From an uncultured Acetatifactor sp. (GTDB taxonomy: Bacteria; Bacillota; Clostridia; Lachnospirales; Lachnospiraceae), in contig CAJUGH010000001.1 of NCBI GenBank assembly GCA_910586215.1, positions 186,001 through 250,000 of the forward strand: DNA of 64,000 nucleotides, in the 5' to 3' direction. Position numbers and translations under genes: made by a program. The first letter of the stretch is position 1; the number at the start of each line of letters is the position of its first letter. Positions 33,650 through 41,690 of this stretch are shown piece by piece. The notes beneath the pieces were generated by a model, which did not search any database, was not told where the DNA came from, and saw nothing but the letters and a program-made list of their open reading frames with translations.

Positions 33650-34399
33650 ATGCAGTATCAGGATATCAACGCAGAGACCATAGATGGCTGGTGCCAGGAG
33701 GGCTGGGAATGGGGAATTCCCATATCCCATGAGACTTACCTGGAGGCACAGCAGGGAAACTGGGAAGTGTATCTGACACCTACCAGACCCGTTCCCCATA
33801 CATGGTTTGGGGAGCTTGCCGGGAAAAAGATCCTGGGCCTGGCCAGCGGTGGGGGCCAGCAGATTCCCATACTGAAAGCGTTGGGGGCGGATTGTACGGT
33901 GCTGGACTATTCCGGCAGGCAGTGTCAGAGTGAGCGGCTTGTGGCAGAAAGGGAAGGATACGCTGTGGAGATCATCCAGGCAGACATGACGAAACGTCTT
34001 CCTTTTGCAGAGGAAACCTTTGACTTGATCTTCCACCCTGTTTCAAACTGTTACGTAGAAGAGGTGCTCCCTATTTTCAAGGAATGTTACCGTATCTTGA
34101 AAAAAGGCGGTGTCTTATTATGCGGTCTTGACACTGGGATCAATTACATTTTCAATGAGGAGCAGACACAGATCGCCTATGCATTGCCTTTTCATCCACT
34201 GAGGGATGAAAAATTGTTCCAGGAATGCATGGCAAAAAAGGAAGGAATCCAGTTTTCCCATACCCTGGAAGAACAGATTGGCGGCCAGTTGAAAGCGGGA
34301 TTCTGCCTGGCAGAACTCTATGAAGATACAAACGGATATGGCAATTTGCATGAACATAATATTCCAACATTTATTGCCACAAGGGCCGTAAAGGAATAG
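33650..34399 (+). CDS. Class I SAM-dependent methyltransferase
   Basis: A 249-residue methyltransferase with motif I KILGLASGGGQQIPIL near residue 60, VLDYSGRQ (acidic end of strand 2) near 84, and DLIFHPVSNCYVEE (motif IV region) near 125. This plan matches the UbiE/small-molecule methyltransferase group (Methyltransf_11). Substrate unknown. The site ACGGAGG lies before the ATG. Confidence 0.9.
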   Translation: MQYQDINAETIDGWCQEGWEWGIPISHETYLEAQQGNWEVYLTPTRPVPHTWFGELAGKKILGLASGGGQQIPILKALGADCTVLDYSGRQCQSERLVAEREGYAVEIIQADMTKRLPFAEETFDLIFHPVSNCYVEEVLPIFKECYRILKKGGVLLCGLDTGINYIFNEEQTQIAYALPFHPLRDEKLFQECMAKKEGIQFSHTLEEQIGGQLKAGFCLAELYEDTNGYGNLHEHNIPTFIATRAVKE

Positions 34400-34416
34400 A
34401 GGGGTGGCAACTTCCT

Positions 34417-34474
34417 AAAAAAGATACAATACCGATACAAACCGGAAAAAAGATACAATACCGATACAAACCGG
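34417..34474 (+). repeat. 29-bp perfect tandem duplication
   Basis: Two adjacent identical 29-base units (34417-34445 and 34446-34474), each starting AAAAAAGATACAATACC, followed by a short remnant AAAAGAGAAAGATAC. It lies between the methyltransferase and the lipoprotein gene. Confidence 0.95.
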
Positions 34475-34594
34475 AAAAGAGAAAGATACATAGCATGGAT
34501 AGGATAACTTTGAAAAACAGATGTATCTATGGCATTGTCCTGGAAACAGGAGTTTTTAGGACGGGGACTAGGTGCAGGGAAGAGAGGTTATCTT

Positions 34595-35431
34595 ATGAAA
34601 AAGAATGTCATGTTTGTATCGCTTTTGATGGCTGGCGTGCTGCTGGCATCCTGTGGCAAGGCAGACCCTGGCCCGGGGACGGACATGGTGCCTGGCACAG
34701 TGGAGAGTGATGTTTCCCAAGGCGTGGAGACTGGAGTTGGTGGCAGTCAGGAAGGGGGAGGTGAAGTACCTGCGGAAGGACAGACTGGAGGGAATCCAGG
34801 TCAGGGTGCATTAGATCCGGAGGCAGAGAAATCCCTGGCGGCCCAGGAAGCCGGGGAAGGTGCCTGGGAAGAGGGGGAGACCCGGCTGTCGGACAAGATC
34901 CTGGAAAATGGGGATACCTTGCAGGTCATGGACATTTCCAATGATAATGAACTATATCCCGGACTTGAAGTTACTTTGAAAAGTGCCAAACTATTTGATT
35001 CCCCGGAAGCGGCCAGCCTGGACCGGACACAGATGCTGGAAAATACAGAGAATTATGATATGACAGGGGAACCCGTATGGTGCAGCATAGAGGAGGGAAA
35101 GCTCCTGGTATGTGACCTGGCGGTGAAGAACCTGGAGGAGGAGTCAGACGGAGACCAGCATGTTGGTTCCCTTATGATCGCATATGCGGATCCCGATACA
35201 GGGAAGGTGTCCATGGTTACATGTGCGCCGGCGTATTTCCCGGCAACTGCTTCCGTGCTGGGTGCCTCTGACTACTACCATTACCGGCTTGCCGCTGGGG
35301 AGAGCAGGGATATGACAGTGGGCTGGCTGATCCAGGGCGAATACGAGATTGAGAACCTCTACCTGTGCGTGGCGTATGATGCCAGGGAACAGGAAGAGCG
35401 GCAGTATTTCCAGATAGCCGGGCAGGAGTGA
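34595..35431 (+). CDS. Lipoprotein with a DUF5067/DUF4352-like Ig fold
   Basis: Secreted and lipid-anchored: the signal peptide ends in the lipobox LLASC with Cys20. A low-complexity Gly/Glu/Gln-rich linker (about 25-95) leads to a beta-rich domain (about 105-275). Its pattern DNELYPGLEVTLKSAKLFD resembles the Ig-like telokin folds of DUF4352/DUF5067 lipoproteins. The ATG at 34595 has AGAGAGG and gives a normal signal peptide; an upstream ATG at 34529 would bury it. Function unknown. Its last 73 bases overlap the convergent gene on the other strand. Confidence 0.85.
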   Translation: MKKNVMFVSLLMAGVLLASCGKADPGPGTDMVPGTVESDVSQGVETGVGGSQEGGGEVPAEGQTGGNPGQGALDPEAEKSLAAQEAGEGAWEEGETRLSDKILENGDTLQVMDISNDNELYPGLEVTLKSAKLFDSPEAASLDRTQMLENTENYDMTGEPVWCSIEEGKLLVCDLAVKNLEEESDGDQHVGSLMIAYADPDTGKVSMVTCAPAYFPATASVLGASDYYHYRLAAGESRDMTVGWLIQGEYEIENLYLCVAYDAREQEERQYFQIAGQE

Positions 35432-35958
35432 AGGGCCTGTTCTGCCGTTGCATCTGTTTGAGACGGATCTTCAAAGATCCTGTGGGAAGGCGGCTGATAG
35501 GTGAACCTAAGGAAGCATAAAAGCAAGATAACTATAACGGAATATAACAAAAAAGAGTACGATGCTGACCTGCAGGAAATGATGAGCCTGTAGGTCAGCC
35601 AGAAAGCGGCCAGGACACTTAAGAGAAAAGTGCCAATGTCCAGAAGGAAGACATCTCTGCCTAACAGGGCGTTGTAGGCATAAAAAAGAACCGGGATGAG
35701 GAAGGTGCCTGCCAGGATCCCGGCGCAGAAGGCAGAAAACAGGCAGGGATTTTCCTTGTATTTGAGACACAGGAACAGGGCATATAGCAGCATGGGGAAG
35801 AAGAGCAGCTTCATGTGTTCCCATACAGACTCATTTACCGGGGCGAACAGCCCCACGACTGGCAGTCTTCCGGACCAGTCATACAGGAAATGGGATAAGG
35901 TTCCTGTGACCAGGACAAACAGGATTCCGATGATGATGTCACGTTTTGTATGCTTCAT
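35359..35958 (-). CDS. DUF6512-like six-TM membrane protein with an extended tail
   Basis: A 199-residue polytopic membrane protein. The segment FAPVNESVWEHMKLLFFP near residue 38 is the recognisable family signature. Starting at 35958 it has GAGGGGAG upstream; further in-frame codons upstream have none. The family normally ends soon after a segment like FTYQPPSHRIFEDP (about 153-168). Here some 30 hydrophilic residues follow, read from the antisense strand of the lipoprotein gene, so the native stop may have been lost. Function unknown. Confidence 0.75.
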   Translation of the reverse strand: MKHTKRDIIIGILFVLVTGTLSHFLYDWSGRLPVVGLFAPVNESVWEHMKLLFFPMLLYALFLCLKYKENPCLFSAFCAGILAGTFLIPVLFYAYNALLGRDVFLLDIGTFLLSVLAAFWLTYRLIISCRSASYSFLLYSVIVILLLCFLRFTYQPPSHRIFEDPSQTDATAEQALHSCPAIWKYCRSSCSLASYATHR

Positions 35959-36079
35959 GAATACTCCCCTCTTACTCTTTCCGCTGGCTGTGTCTGCGGA
36001 CATCCATATAAAATTGGAAAGGATATTATGCAAGACTGCATCTTTCGGATAGTATATGTAGCGGTAGGGAAGATATGCA

Positions 36080-36153
36080 GTTACTGGGAGACATTGCCAG
36101 GTGTTTTCACGCATCTTTGGCGCGATAAACCTAAGATTGCATGCGCCAAAATG
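36080..36153. repeat. Truncated copy of the 135-bp element, next to copy B
   Basis: GTTACTG, then AGGTGTTTTCACGC and TGCGCCAAAA in the same order as copy B, but without the right half. It ends about ten bases before copy B begins. Bases 35959-36079 before it hold nothing recognisable apart from the DUF6512 gene's leader. Confidence 0.65.
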
Positions 36154-36155
36154 AG

Positions 36156-36306
36156 CAAGAGACGTTACTGTTCACCGGTGCCACCGCGAGGTGTTTTCAC
36201 GCGTTTTTTTTGCGTGACAAACCCGAGACTGTCTGCGCCAAAACGCCTGCACTTGGCGTTTTGTGTGCATTTGTTGCTGTGAACGGAGTGAACAGTAACC
36301 AAGAGA
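36156..36306. mobile_element. 135-bp palindromic element, full copy B, with flanking duplication
   Basis: Perfect 12-bp terminal inverted repeats GTTACTGTTCAC (36164-36175) and GTGAACAGTAAC (36288-36299). Inside are two hairpins, CACGC / GCGTG (36198-36216) and AAAACGCC / GGCGTTTT (36240-36262). The 8 bases outside the ends, CAAGAGAC (36156-36163) and CAAGAGAT (36300-36307), agree at seven positions, as expected for a target duplication. No coding capacity. Confidence 0.85.
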
Positions 36307-36316
36307 TACCCTGGCA

Positions 36317-36345
36317 TTGCATTTCCAGGGATTTTGCGGTAGAAT
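36317..36345 (+). promoter_or_regulatory. Sigma-A-type promoter right of copy B
   Basis: TTGCAT, a 17-base spacer and TAGAAT, about 29 bases before a small open frame at 36374. It could also serve the kinase gene at 36532. Confidence 0.55.
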
Positions 36346-36373
36346 AGATGTATCAACAGTTAAGAGGAGAAGA

Positions 36374-36496
36374 ATGCATGGCCTTATACCTGAATATATG
36401 GAAAAGCTGCATAAGGAGAGGGTGGAAAGTATTCTTTTGGTGGGCATAAGCTATGATACAGTACACAAAGACACCTGTGCAGGATGGAAGAAGTAA
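36374..36496 (+). CDS. Possible small protein of 40 residues
   Basis: A 40-codon frame (MHGLIPEYMEKLHKERVES... to WKK) with AGAGGAG eight bases before the ATG and a promoter-like sequence upstream. It has a mixed amphipathic composition and no membrane segment. It could be a real small gene, a leader peptide for the kinase gene 35 bases downstream, or the start of a decayed gene. No homolog is recognised. Confidence 0.4.
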   Translation: MHGLIPEYMEKLHKERVESILLVGISYDTVHKDTCAGWKK

Positions 36497-36531
36497 AATA
36501 GCAATGGAAAACCTGGAAGGAGAAAGCGGGG

Positions 36532-37107
36532 ATGGACAATAGGATGATTCTCATAGAAGGATACCTGGCCTCAGGGAAATCCACTTTTGCGGAACAGCTT
36601 TCCAGACAGATCCAGGTGCCCTGTCTGGTCAAGGACACCTTCAAGATAGCCCTGTGCAGCAATATCCAGGTAGCAGACAGGAAGGAAAAGAGCCGCTTTT
36701 CCGCAGTTACATTCGATGGCATGATGTATGTGGCAGAGAGAATGCTTGGGGCAGGGTATCCCATCATCCTGGAAGGAAATTTTGTGCCTGCAGGTGTGAA
36801 GGAAAGGGATGAATCAGAAGCCATCCGGCAGTTAGCTGGACGCTGTCATGCAGCGGTGCTCACCTACAAGTTTATTGGGGACACCAAAGTCCTGTACCAG
36901 CGCTTTGTGGCCAGGGAAGAGACTGTGGGACGGGGGGATGTGAACCGGATCGGGAGTGCAGTGGCGTTTTCGGAGTTCCATAAATGGTGTCACAACCTGG
37001 ATCCTTTTTTCGCAGGAGGTGAGGTGATCCAGGTGGACACAACGGATTTTGACAGGGTGGACTGGGATGGACTGACAGATGCAGCCAGGGAGTTCCTGGG
37101 ACGATGA
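36532..37107 (+). CDS. P-loop kinase (AAA_33/zeta-toxin-like)
   Basis: A 191-residue ATP-binding protein with Walker A GYLASGKST at residues 10-18, and PIILEGNFVPAG near 77 resembling the substrate-strand Walker B region of small-molecule kinases. The family includes zeta toxins and antibiotic or nucleoside kinases. There is no antitoxin partner next to it, so a toxin role has no support. Its strong ribosome binding site is GAAGGAGAAAG. Confidence 0.83.
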   Translation: MDNRMILIEGYLASGKSTFAEQLSRQIQVPCLVKDTFKIALCSNIQVADRKEKSRFSAVTFDGMMYVAERMLGAGYPIILEGNFVPAGVKERDESEAIRQLAGRCHAAVLTYKFIGDTKVLYQRFVAREETVGRGDVNRIGSAVAFSEFHKWCHNLDPFFAGGEVIQVDTTDFDRVDWDGLTDAAREFLGR

Positions 37108-37175
37108 TTCCCGTGGACAATGAACTGATAATGCGGATTTAGGGTAGAATGGCCGAATGGGAGAAAAGGGAAATC

Positions 37176-37601
37176 ATGGATAAGGTAAGTATGAAGGAAA
37201 TATGGTCTGAACAGGAACTGAGGGACGTGCTGAAACTGTGCTATGATGTCCTCGGTCCGGATCTTTCGGAACTTTATAGCTATGACGCCTGGTACAGAAG
37301 GTTCCTGGGTGGCCGGGAACCACTGGTATATGCACAGGCAGGGGACGGCAGGGTAGTATCTGCCGTGCTGGGCCGGGAAGAGAACAAGGACAGCCTGGTG
37401 ATTGGCTTTGTAGCGTGCCATAAGGATTACCGGAGACAGGGGATCACCAGGGGACTGATGCAATACTTGGAAGGACTGGCCAGGGAGAAGGGCTACAAAT
37501 ATATTACACTGGGGTCCAAGGAAGACGTGTTTTATGAGGCGTGCGGATACCAGGTCATTTTCCAGGTCCACGGCCAGAATATCTATCAGAAGGTTCTATA
37601 G
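37176..37601 (+). CDS. GNAT-family acetyltransferase
   Basis: A 141-residue acetyltransferase with FVACHKDYRRQGITRGLMQ as motif A (RRQGIT loop) and FYEACGYQVIFQ near the C-terminus. The ATG at 37176 follows AAAAGGGA at a good distance; the ATG at 37149 has no site and would add nine residues. Substrate unknown. It may be cotranscribed with the kinase gene upstream (68-base gap). Confidence 0.87.
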   Translation: MDKVSMKEIWSEQELRDVLKLCYDVLGPDLSELYSYDAWYRRFLGGREPLVYAQAGDGRVVSAVLGREENKDSLVIGFVACHKDYRRQGITRGLMQYLEGLAREKGYKYITLGSKEDVFYEACGYQVIFQVHGQNIYQKVL

Positions 37602-37662
37602 ATATTCTGGCAGGAAACACGCTCTTTGCTTTTCAGATCCATGCAGGGAAACGGGGTTCTCT

Positions 37663-38640
37663 TTAGTTCTCAGCCCCTGCCATCAGTAGTTTCTCCACAA
37701 TGTCATTGTAGCCGCCCTCGGTGGCATAGTACAGGGCCGTGTGCTGTGTGAGGTCTGCAAATGTGACATCTGCCCCGGCTTCCAGCAGGACACCCACGAT
37801 GTAGTTGCTGCCTTTCCTGGCAGCCAGGATCAAGGCAGTCTCCCCATCCTCGTTGCGCTCATTGACCCTGGCCTGGTGGGACAGGAGTTTCCGTACCAGG
37901 TGTTCATTTTCATTCCGGACAGCCATGTGAAGGGGTGCATCACCATTCGGACCGCTGATGTTTACATCTGCCCCAGCTTCCAGCAGCAGGTCGGCAATGA
38001 GCAGGTTATCTTCCCGGGCAGCAATACACAAAGGTGTCAGTTCTGCATCGTTCCTGGCATTGAGATCCAGGCCTCCTCTGGCCAGCATGAGTTTGACCAC
38101 TTCCCCCTGGTCATTGTAGCAGGCCTGGTGGAGCGGGGTGTTGCCGTAGGCATCGGTACTGCTTTCTGCCCCGCCCTGGGACAGGGCTTCCATCACCTGC
38201 ACAAGTCCCATGGCATTGGCATAGTCCAGGGCAGAGTGGTGCTGGTTATCCAGGATGGAACTGTCTGCGCCCTGTTCCATCAGATACCTGGCGGTCTCGG
38301 CCTTCCTGGACTCCACGGCATAGATCAGGGGGGTTCTGCCTTCCTTGTCAGTGGCATTGATGTCTGCCCCGGCTTCCAGCAGCAGGCTGATGATCTCCTT
38401 GTTTCCGGACCTTACTGCCATATGCAGGGGAGTGACGCTGGTGTTGGAGATAAGGGTGGCATCTGCATCCCTGCTTAACAGCATCTTCACAATGTCACGG
38501 TATCCTTTCAGACAGGCATAGTGCAGGGCAGAACAGCCGGTCTCGTCCACGGCATTGACATGGATGGTGTCTTTCTTCAAGAAGGCCATCACCACACCTT
38601 TCTGGCCGTTCTGGCATGCTTTGAGTAATAATTTATCCAT
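37663..38640 (-). CDS. Ankyrin-repeat protein
   Basis: A 325-residue soluble protein made almost entirely of about nine to ten 33-residue ankyrin repeats with the usual TPLHxA and LLLEAGAD motifs, for example TPLHMAVRSGNKEIISLLLE and ALHYACLKGYRDIVKMLL. It has no signal peptide or membrane segment, so it is a cytoplasmic binding scaffold; the partner is unknown. The ATG has AGGAGG eight bases upstream. It is convergent with the GNAT gene and divergent from the histidine kinase. Confidence 0.95.
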   Translation of the reverse strand: MDKLLLKACQNGQKGVVMAFLKKDTIHVNAVDETGCSALHYACLKGYRDIVKMLLSRDADATLISNTSVTPLHMAVRSGNKEIISLLLEAGADINATDKEGRTPLIYAVESRKAETARYLMEQGADSSILDNQHHSALDYANAMGLVQVMEALSQGGAESSTDAYGNTPLHQACYNDQGEVVKLMLARGGLDLNARNDAELTPLCIAAREDNLLIADLLLEAGADVNISGPNGDAPLHMAVRNENEHLVRKLLSHQARVNERNEDGETALILAARKGSNYIVGVLLEAGADVTFADLTQHTALYYATEGGYNDIVEKLLMAGAEN

Positions 38641-38759
38641 ATGTTGTTCCTCCTCATTTCTTCATCCGGGCATGGGCCTGGCGTTGTTCTTGTGCGGGTA
38701 TGGAATTATGTCCTATTATACAGCGCATATTTTGTCTTGTCGATAGTGCATGTCCTGTA

Positions 38760-38835
38760 TTACCTGTTCACTCGTGACACCGCGAGATGCTTTCACGTGC
38801 TTTTTTTGCGTGACAAACCCGAGACCACCATGGCT
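38760..38835. repeat. Truncated copy of the 135-bp element before the kinase promoter
   Basis: TTACCTGTTCAC, CCGCGAGATGCTTTCACGTGC and GTGACAAACCCGAGA follow copy B's left part; the right half is missing. Together with the promoter at 38859 it accounts for most of the 390-base gap between 38640 and 39031. Confidence 0.75.
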
Positions 38836-38858
38836 GCCTGGCTCATTCGCAATTTGTA

Positions 38859-38888
38859 TTGACACCAAATTGGAGAAGCGAGTATAAT
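38859..38888 (+). promoter_or_regulatory. Sigma-A promoter of the hybrid kinase
   Basis: Consensus TTGACA, an 18-base spacer and consensus TATAAT. It lies about 145 bases before the preferred GTG start at 39031, leaving a leader with no recognised structure. Confidence 0.85.
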
Positions 38889-39030
38889 AATTAGTACATG
38901 AGTGCGTACGAAGGATGAAGTGACAGGGGCGGGAATATGCGAAAGGAATATGGATTGCTACAGATATGAAGAATCCAGATTTTGTAGAAGGGGATTTCAT
39001 TGTTGGCCACAGGCGGAATGGAGGTCAAAG

Positions 39031-41607
39031 GTGAAAAAGGGGTGTAAGAGGGGCAGAGAGGATCAAGGAATTACCCTGCTTCTTTCTATTATAGCGGTGT
39101 TCGCAGTTTTCGGGATAGTGGTATTCTCCGTGGCACGGAAGACTTCTGCGGAGATGTCAGCATCTGCGATCCAGAACTTGAGTGAAAGTCTGAATCTCAT
39201 AAAATCTACGATAGAGTCCAGCTTGAAAAAGGATGCCCAGTTCCAGAGACTGATGGCACGGGAAATTGCCACAATAGAGAATCCGGAAGATTATATCCAT
39301 TCTTTCCAGAAGAACCAGACCATGGTAAGGCTTTCCTTTGTCCGGGCAGGGGAACCGTCTGGGGTATCTAGTGTGGGGGATGTTTTCCTGGAGGAGGAAC
39401 TGGATTTTACTGGGGGGAATACCATTGAAGGACTGCCGGTGTCCAGGTCATATATCAACTATATGGGCACCTGGGCCTATACCATGGAGTGTCCCGTGGA
39501 GAAGGACGGGCAGAAGATCGGTGCGCTCTATGTGGAGTATGTGTATGACTCTCTGGACAAATCCCTCCCGGACGGTTTCTACAACCAAAAGGCCATGCTC
39601 TATGTTATGGATGCAGAGAGTGAGCGCTTTGTGCTGAAGCCTAAGGGCATGGGGGAGAGAAATGCGGGACACTTGAACCTGGAGGATTTTTACCGGGCCA
39701 ATGATATCCGGGACCAGGAACTGAAGGAAGAAGTGCTGGACTGCGTGAAGGATGGAAGGGATATCTTGTTCTACCATGACATTCGTGGGAAGAAATCCCT
39801 GAACTATATGTGGGCCATGAACGGGGGAAGCCTTTACCTGACCGGTTATGTACCCATTGAGGCGATCCAGCAGGAGGGGAAGACGGTCAACCAGAATATA
39901 CTGATTGTGGTAGTGGTGATGCTTTCTGCCTTTCTTCTGTGCTGTGTCTTGTATTATTTCAGCCAGAGACAGCAGGAGAAGGTAAGGAAAGAACGGGAGG
40001 CAGAGAGGGAACTTCACAATAAGCAGTTGGCAGAGGCCTTGCAGGCAGCACAGATTGCCAGCAATTCCAAGACTACCTTTCTGTCCAATATGTCCCATGA
40101 TATCCGCACACCCATGAATGCCGTGCTGGGATTTGCAACCCTGCTGGCCAGGGATGCGGACAGCCCGGACAAGGTGAGGGAATACACGAAGAAGATCCAG
40201 GCTTCGGGACAGCATCTGCTTGGCTTGATCAATGATGTGCTGGATGTGTCCAAGATTGAGAGCGGGAAAGTGGTACTCACGGTAGAGGAATTTACCCTAA
40301 ATGACCTGGTGTCTTCCGTGGATGCCATTATCCGTCCCATGGCGGCGGCCAAGAGCCAGGAGTTCCATGTGGAAGTGACGGGGATCAGACATGAATATCT
40401 TCTGGGGGATGAGACCAGGGTCAGCCAGATTTTGATCAACCTGCTCTCCAATGCGGTAAAGTATACCCCGGCTGGGGGTAATATCTGGTTGCGCATGACA
40501 GGAATGAAACAGCGCTCTACACAGTATGAACGTATTCGGATTGAAGTGGAAGACGACGGATATGGAATGACACAGGAGTACTTGAAGGTTATCTTTGATG
40601 CATTTACCAGGGCGGAGAATAGTACCACCAACAAGGTACAGGGTACAGGGCTGGGTATGGCCATTACCAAGAGCATCGTGGAACTGATGGGTGGAACCAT
40701 TGATGTGACTAGTGAGGTTGACAAGGGTAGTCTCTTCAAGGTGGAACTGGAACTGCGGATCCCAGAAGGCCAGGTAGACAGGAAATTCTGGGAAACATGT
40801 GGTATCTCCCGCATGCTTATGGTTGGCAGCAACAGGGAGTCCTGTAAAAATATCCAGGAAATGATGCTGGATGTGGGCATCCAGGTGGATCTGGCTTCCG
40901 GAATAGAGAAGGCGGTGCACCAGATACAGGGTGACACAGAGGCAGGCCGTTACCAGTTGGTGCTGGCAGACTGGGGTGAACAGGGGATGTGCGGCAGAAA
41001 GATGGCCGAGAAGATACGGGAAGCAGTACCGGATACCATACCTGTCCTGTTCCTGGTCTCCCATGACACGAATATTCCAGATGAGACGGAGGCAGAGGCA
41101 AAGGCAGCACAGGCCGGGATCCTGGTGAAGCCCTTCTTTGTTTCTGCCCTCCGAGAGAAGCTCCAGGAGATACAGACCAGGCAGGAAAATGACCCTGTCC
41201 TGGAACAGGGGGAAAGTGGCCTGGAAGGACTGCATTTCCTTGCAGCAGAGGATAACGAGATTAACGCGGAGATCCTGGGAGAACTACTGCAGATGGAGGG
41301 AGCGACCTGTGAGATTGTGGAGAACGGTCAGCTTGCCCTGGAGCGTTTTCTCCAGGAGATGCCGGGTACATTTGATGCCATCCTGATGGATGTGCAGATG
41401 CCGGTGATGAATGGGTATGATGCGGCCAGGGCCATCCGTGCTTCCGCACGGGAAGATGCAGGTACCATACCTGTCATTGCCATGACAGCAAACGCTTTTG
41501 CAGAGGATGAGAAGGAAGCCCTGGCTGCGGGCATGGATGTCCATCTGGCCAAGCCTATCGATGTGGGACTGCTGAAAAAGATTATTTATCAATATGTGCG
41601 GAAATAG
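39031..41607 (+). CDS. Hybrid sensor histidine kinase with two receiver domains
   Basis: An 858-residue membrane sensor. TM1 is at about 14-35, an extracytoplasmic dCache-like sensor at about 36-285 and TM2 at about 288-310. HisKA carries His356 (MSHDIRTPMN), and the ATPase domain shows LLSNAVKYT, DDGYGM and GTGLGMAI. The first receiver keeps Asp647 and a VKPFF Lys but has lost the N-terminal acidic pair. The second is complete (AAEDNEINAE, Asp787 in MDVQMPVMNG, AKPID). There is no output domain, so it must signal through another protein. The GTG at 39031 is preferred for its GGAGG; ATG or other starts at 38902-38950 are possible. Confidence 0.92.
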   Translation: MKKGCKRGREDQGITLLLSIIAVFAVFGIVVFSVARKTSAEMSASAIQNLSESLNLIKSTIESSLKKDAQFQRLMAREIATIENPEDYIHSFQKNQTMVRLSFVRAGEPSGVSSVGDVFLEEELDFTGGNTIEGLPVSRSYINYMGTWAYTMECPVEKDGQKIGALYVEYVYDSLDKSLPDGFYNQKAMLYVMDAESERFVLKPKGMGERNAGHLNLEDFYRANDIRDQELKEEVLDCVKDGRDILFYHDIRGKKSLNYMWAMNGGSLYLTGYVPIEAIQQEGKTVNQNILIVVVVMLSAFLLCCVLYYFSQRQQEKVRKEREAERELHNKQLAEALQAAQIASNSKTTFLSNMSHDIRTPMNAVLGFATLLARDADSPDKVREYTKKIQASGQHLLGLINDVLDVSKIESGKVVLTVEEFTLNDLVSSVDAIIRPMAAAKSQEFHVEVTGIRHEYLLGDETRVSQILINLLSNAVKYTPAGGNIWLRMTGMKQRSTQYERIRIEVEDDGYGMTQEYLKVIFDAFTRAENSTTNKVQGTGLGMAITKSIVELMGGTIDVTSEVDKGSLFKVELELRIPEGQVDRKFWETCGISRMLMVGSNRESCKNIQEMMLDVGIQVDLASGIEKAVHQIQGDTEAGRYQLVLADWGEQGMCGRKMAEKIREAVPDTIPVLFLVSHDTNIPDETEAEAKAAQAGILVKPFFVSALREKLQEIQTRQENDPVLEQGESGLEGLHFLAAEDNEINAEILGELLQMEGATCEIVENGQLALERFLQEMPGTFDAILMDVQMPVMNGYDAARAIRASAREDAGTIPVIAMTANAFAEDEKEALAAGMDVHLAKPIDVGLLKKIIYQYVRK

Positions 41608-41630
41608 AACCGCAGAGAGAAAGAGAAGAA

Positions 41631-41649
41631 CTGCCTGGCCAACAGGCAG
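41631..41649. other. Hairpin between kinase and solute-binding genes
   Basis: A perfect 7-bp stem CTGCCTG / CAGGCAG with a 5-base loop, 23 bases after the kinase stop and not followed by a T-run. It may set different mRNA levels for the two genes. Confidence 0.5.
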
Positions 41650-41690
41650 CCAGTGAGAAGTGGCAAGTATGTAGCAAGGGGGATGTGCAT

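Noticed and set aside
34417..34474. Two 29-bp direct repeats considered as a minimal CRISPR
   Set aside because: The copies are directly adjacent with no spacer, and no cas gene is nearby.
36172..36447. Minus-strand 91-codon frame across element copy B
   Set aside because: It translates the element's hairpins; such frames recur wherever the element lies and have no ribosome binding site.
36532..37107. Zeta toxin of a toxin-antitoxin pair
   Set aside because: No antitoxin-like gene adjoins it; the small frame at 36374 does not resemble epsilon antitoxins.
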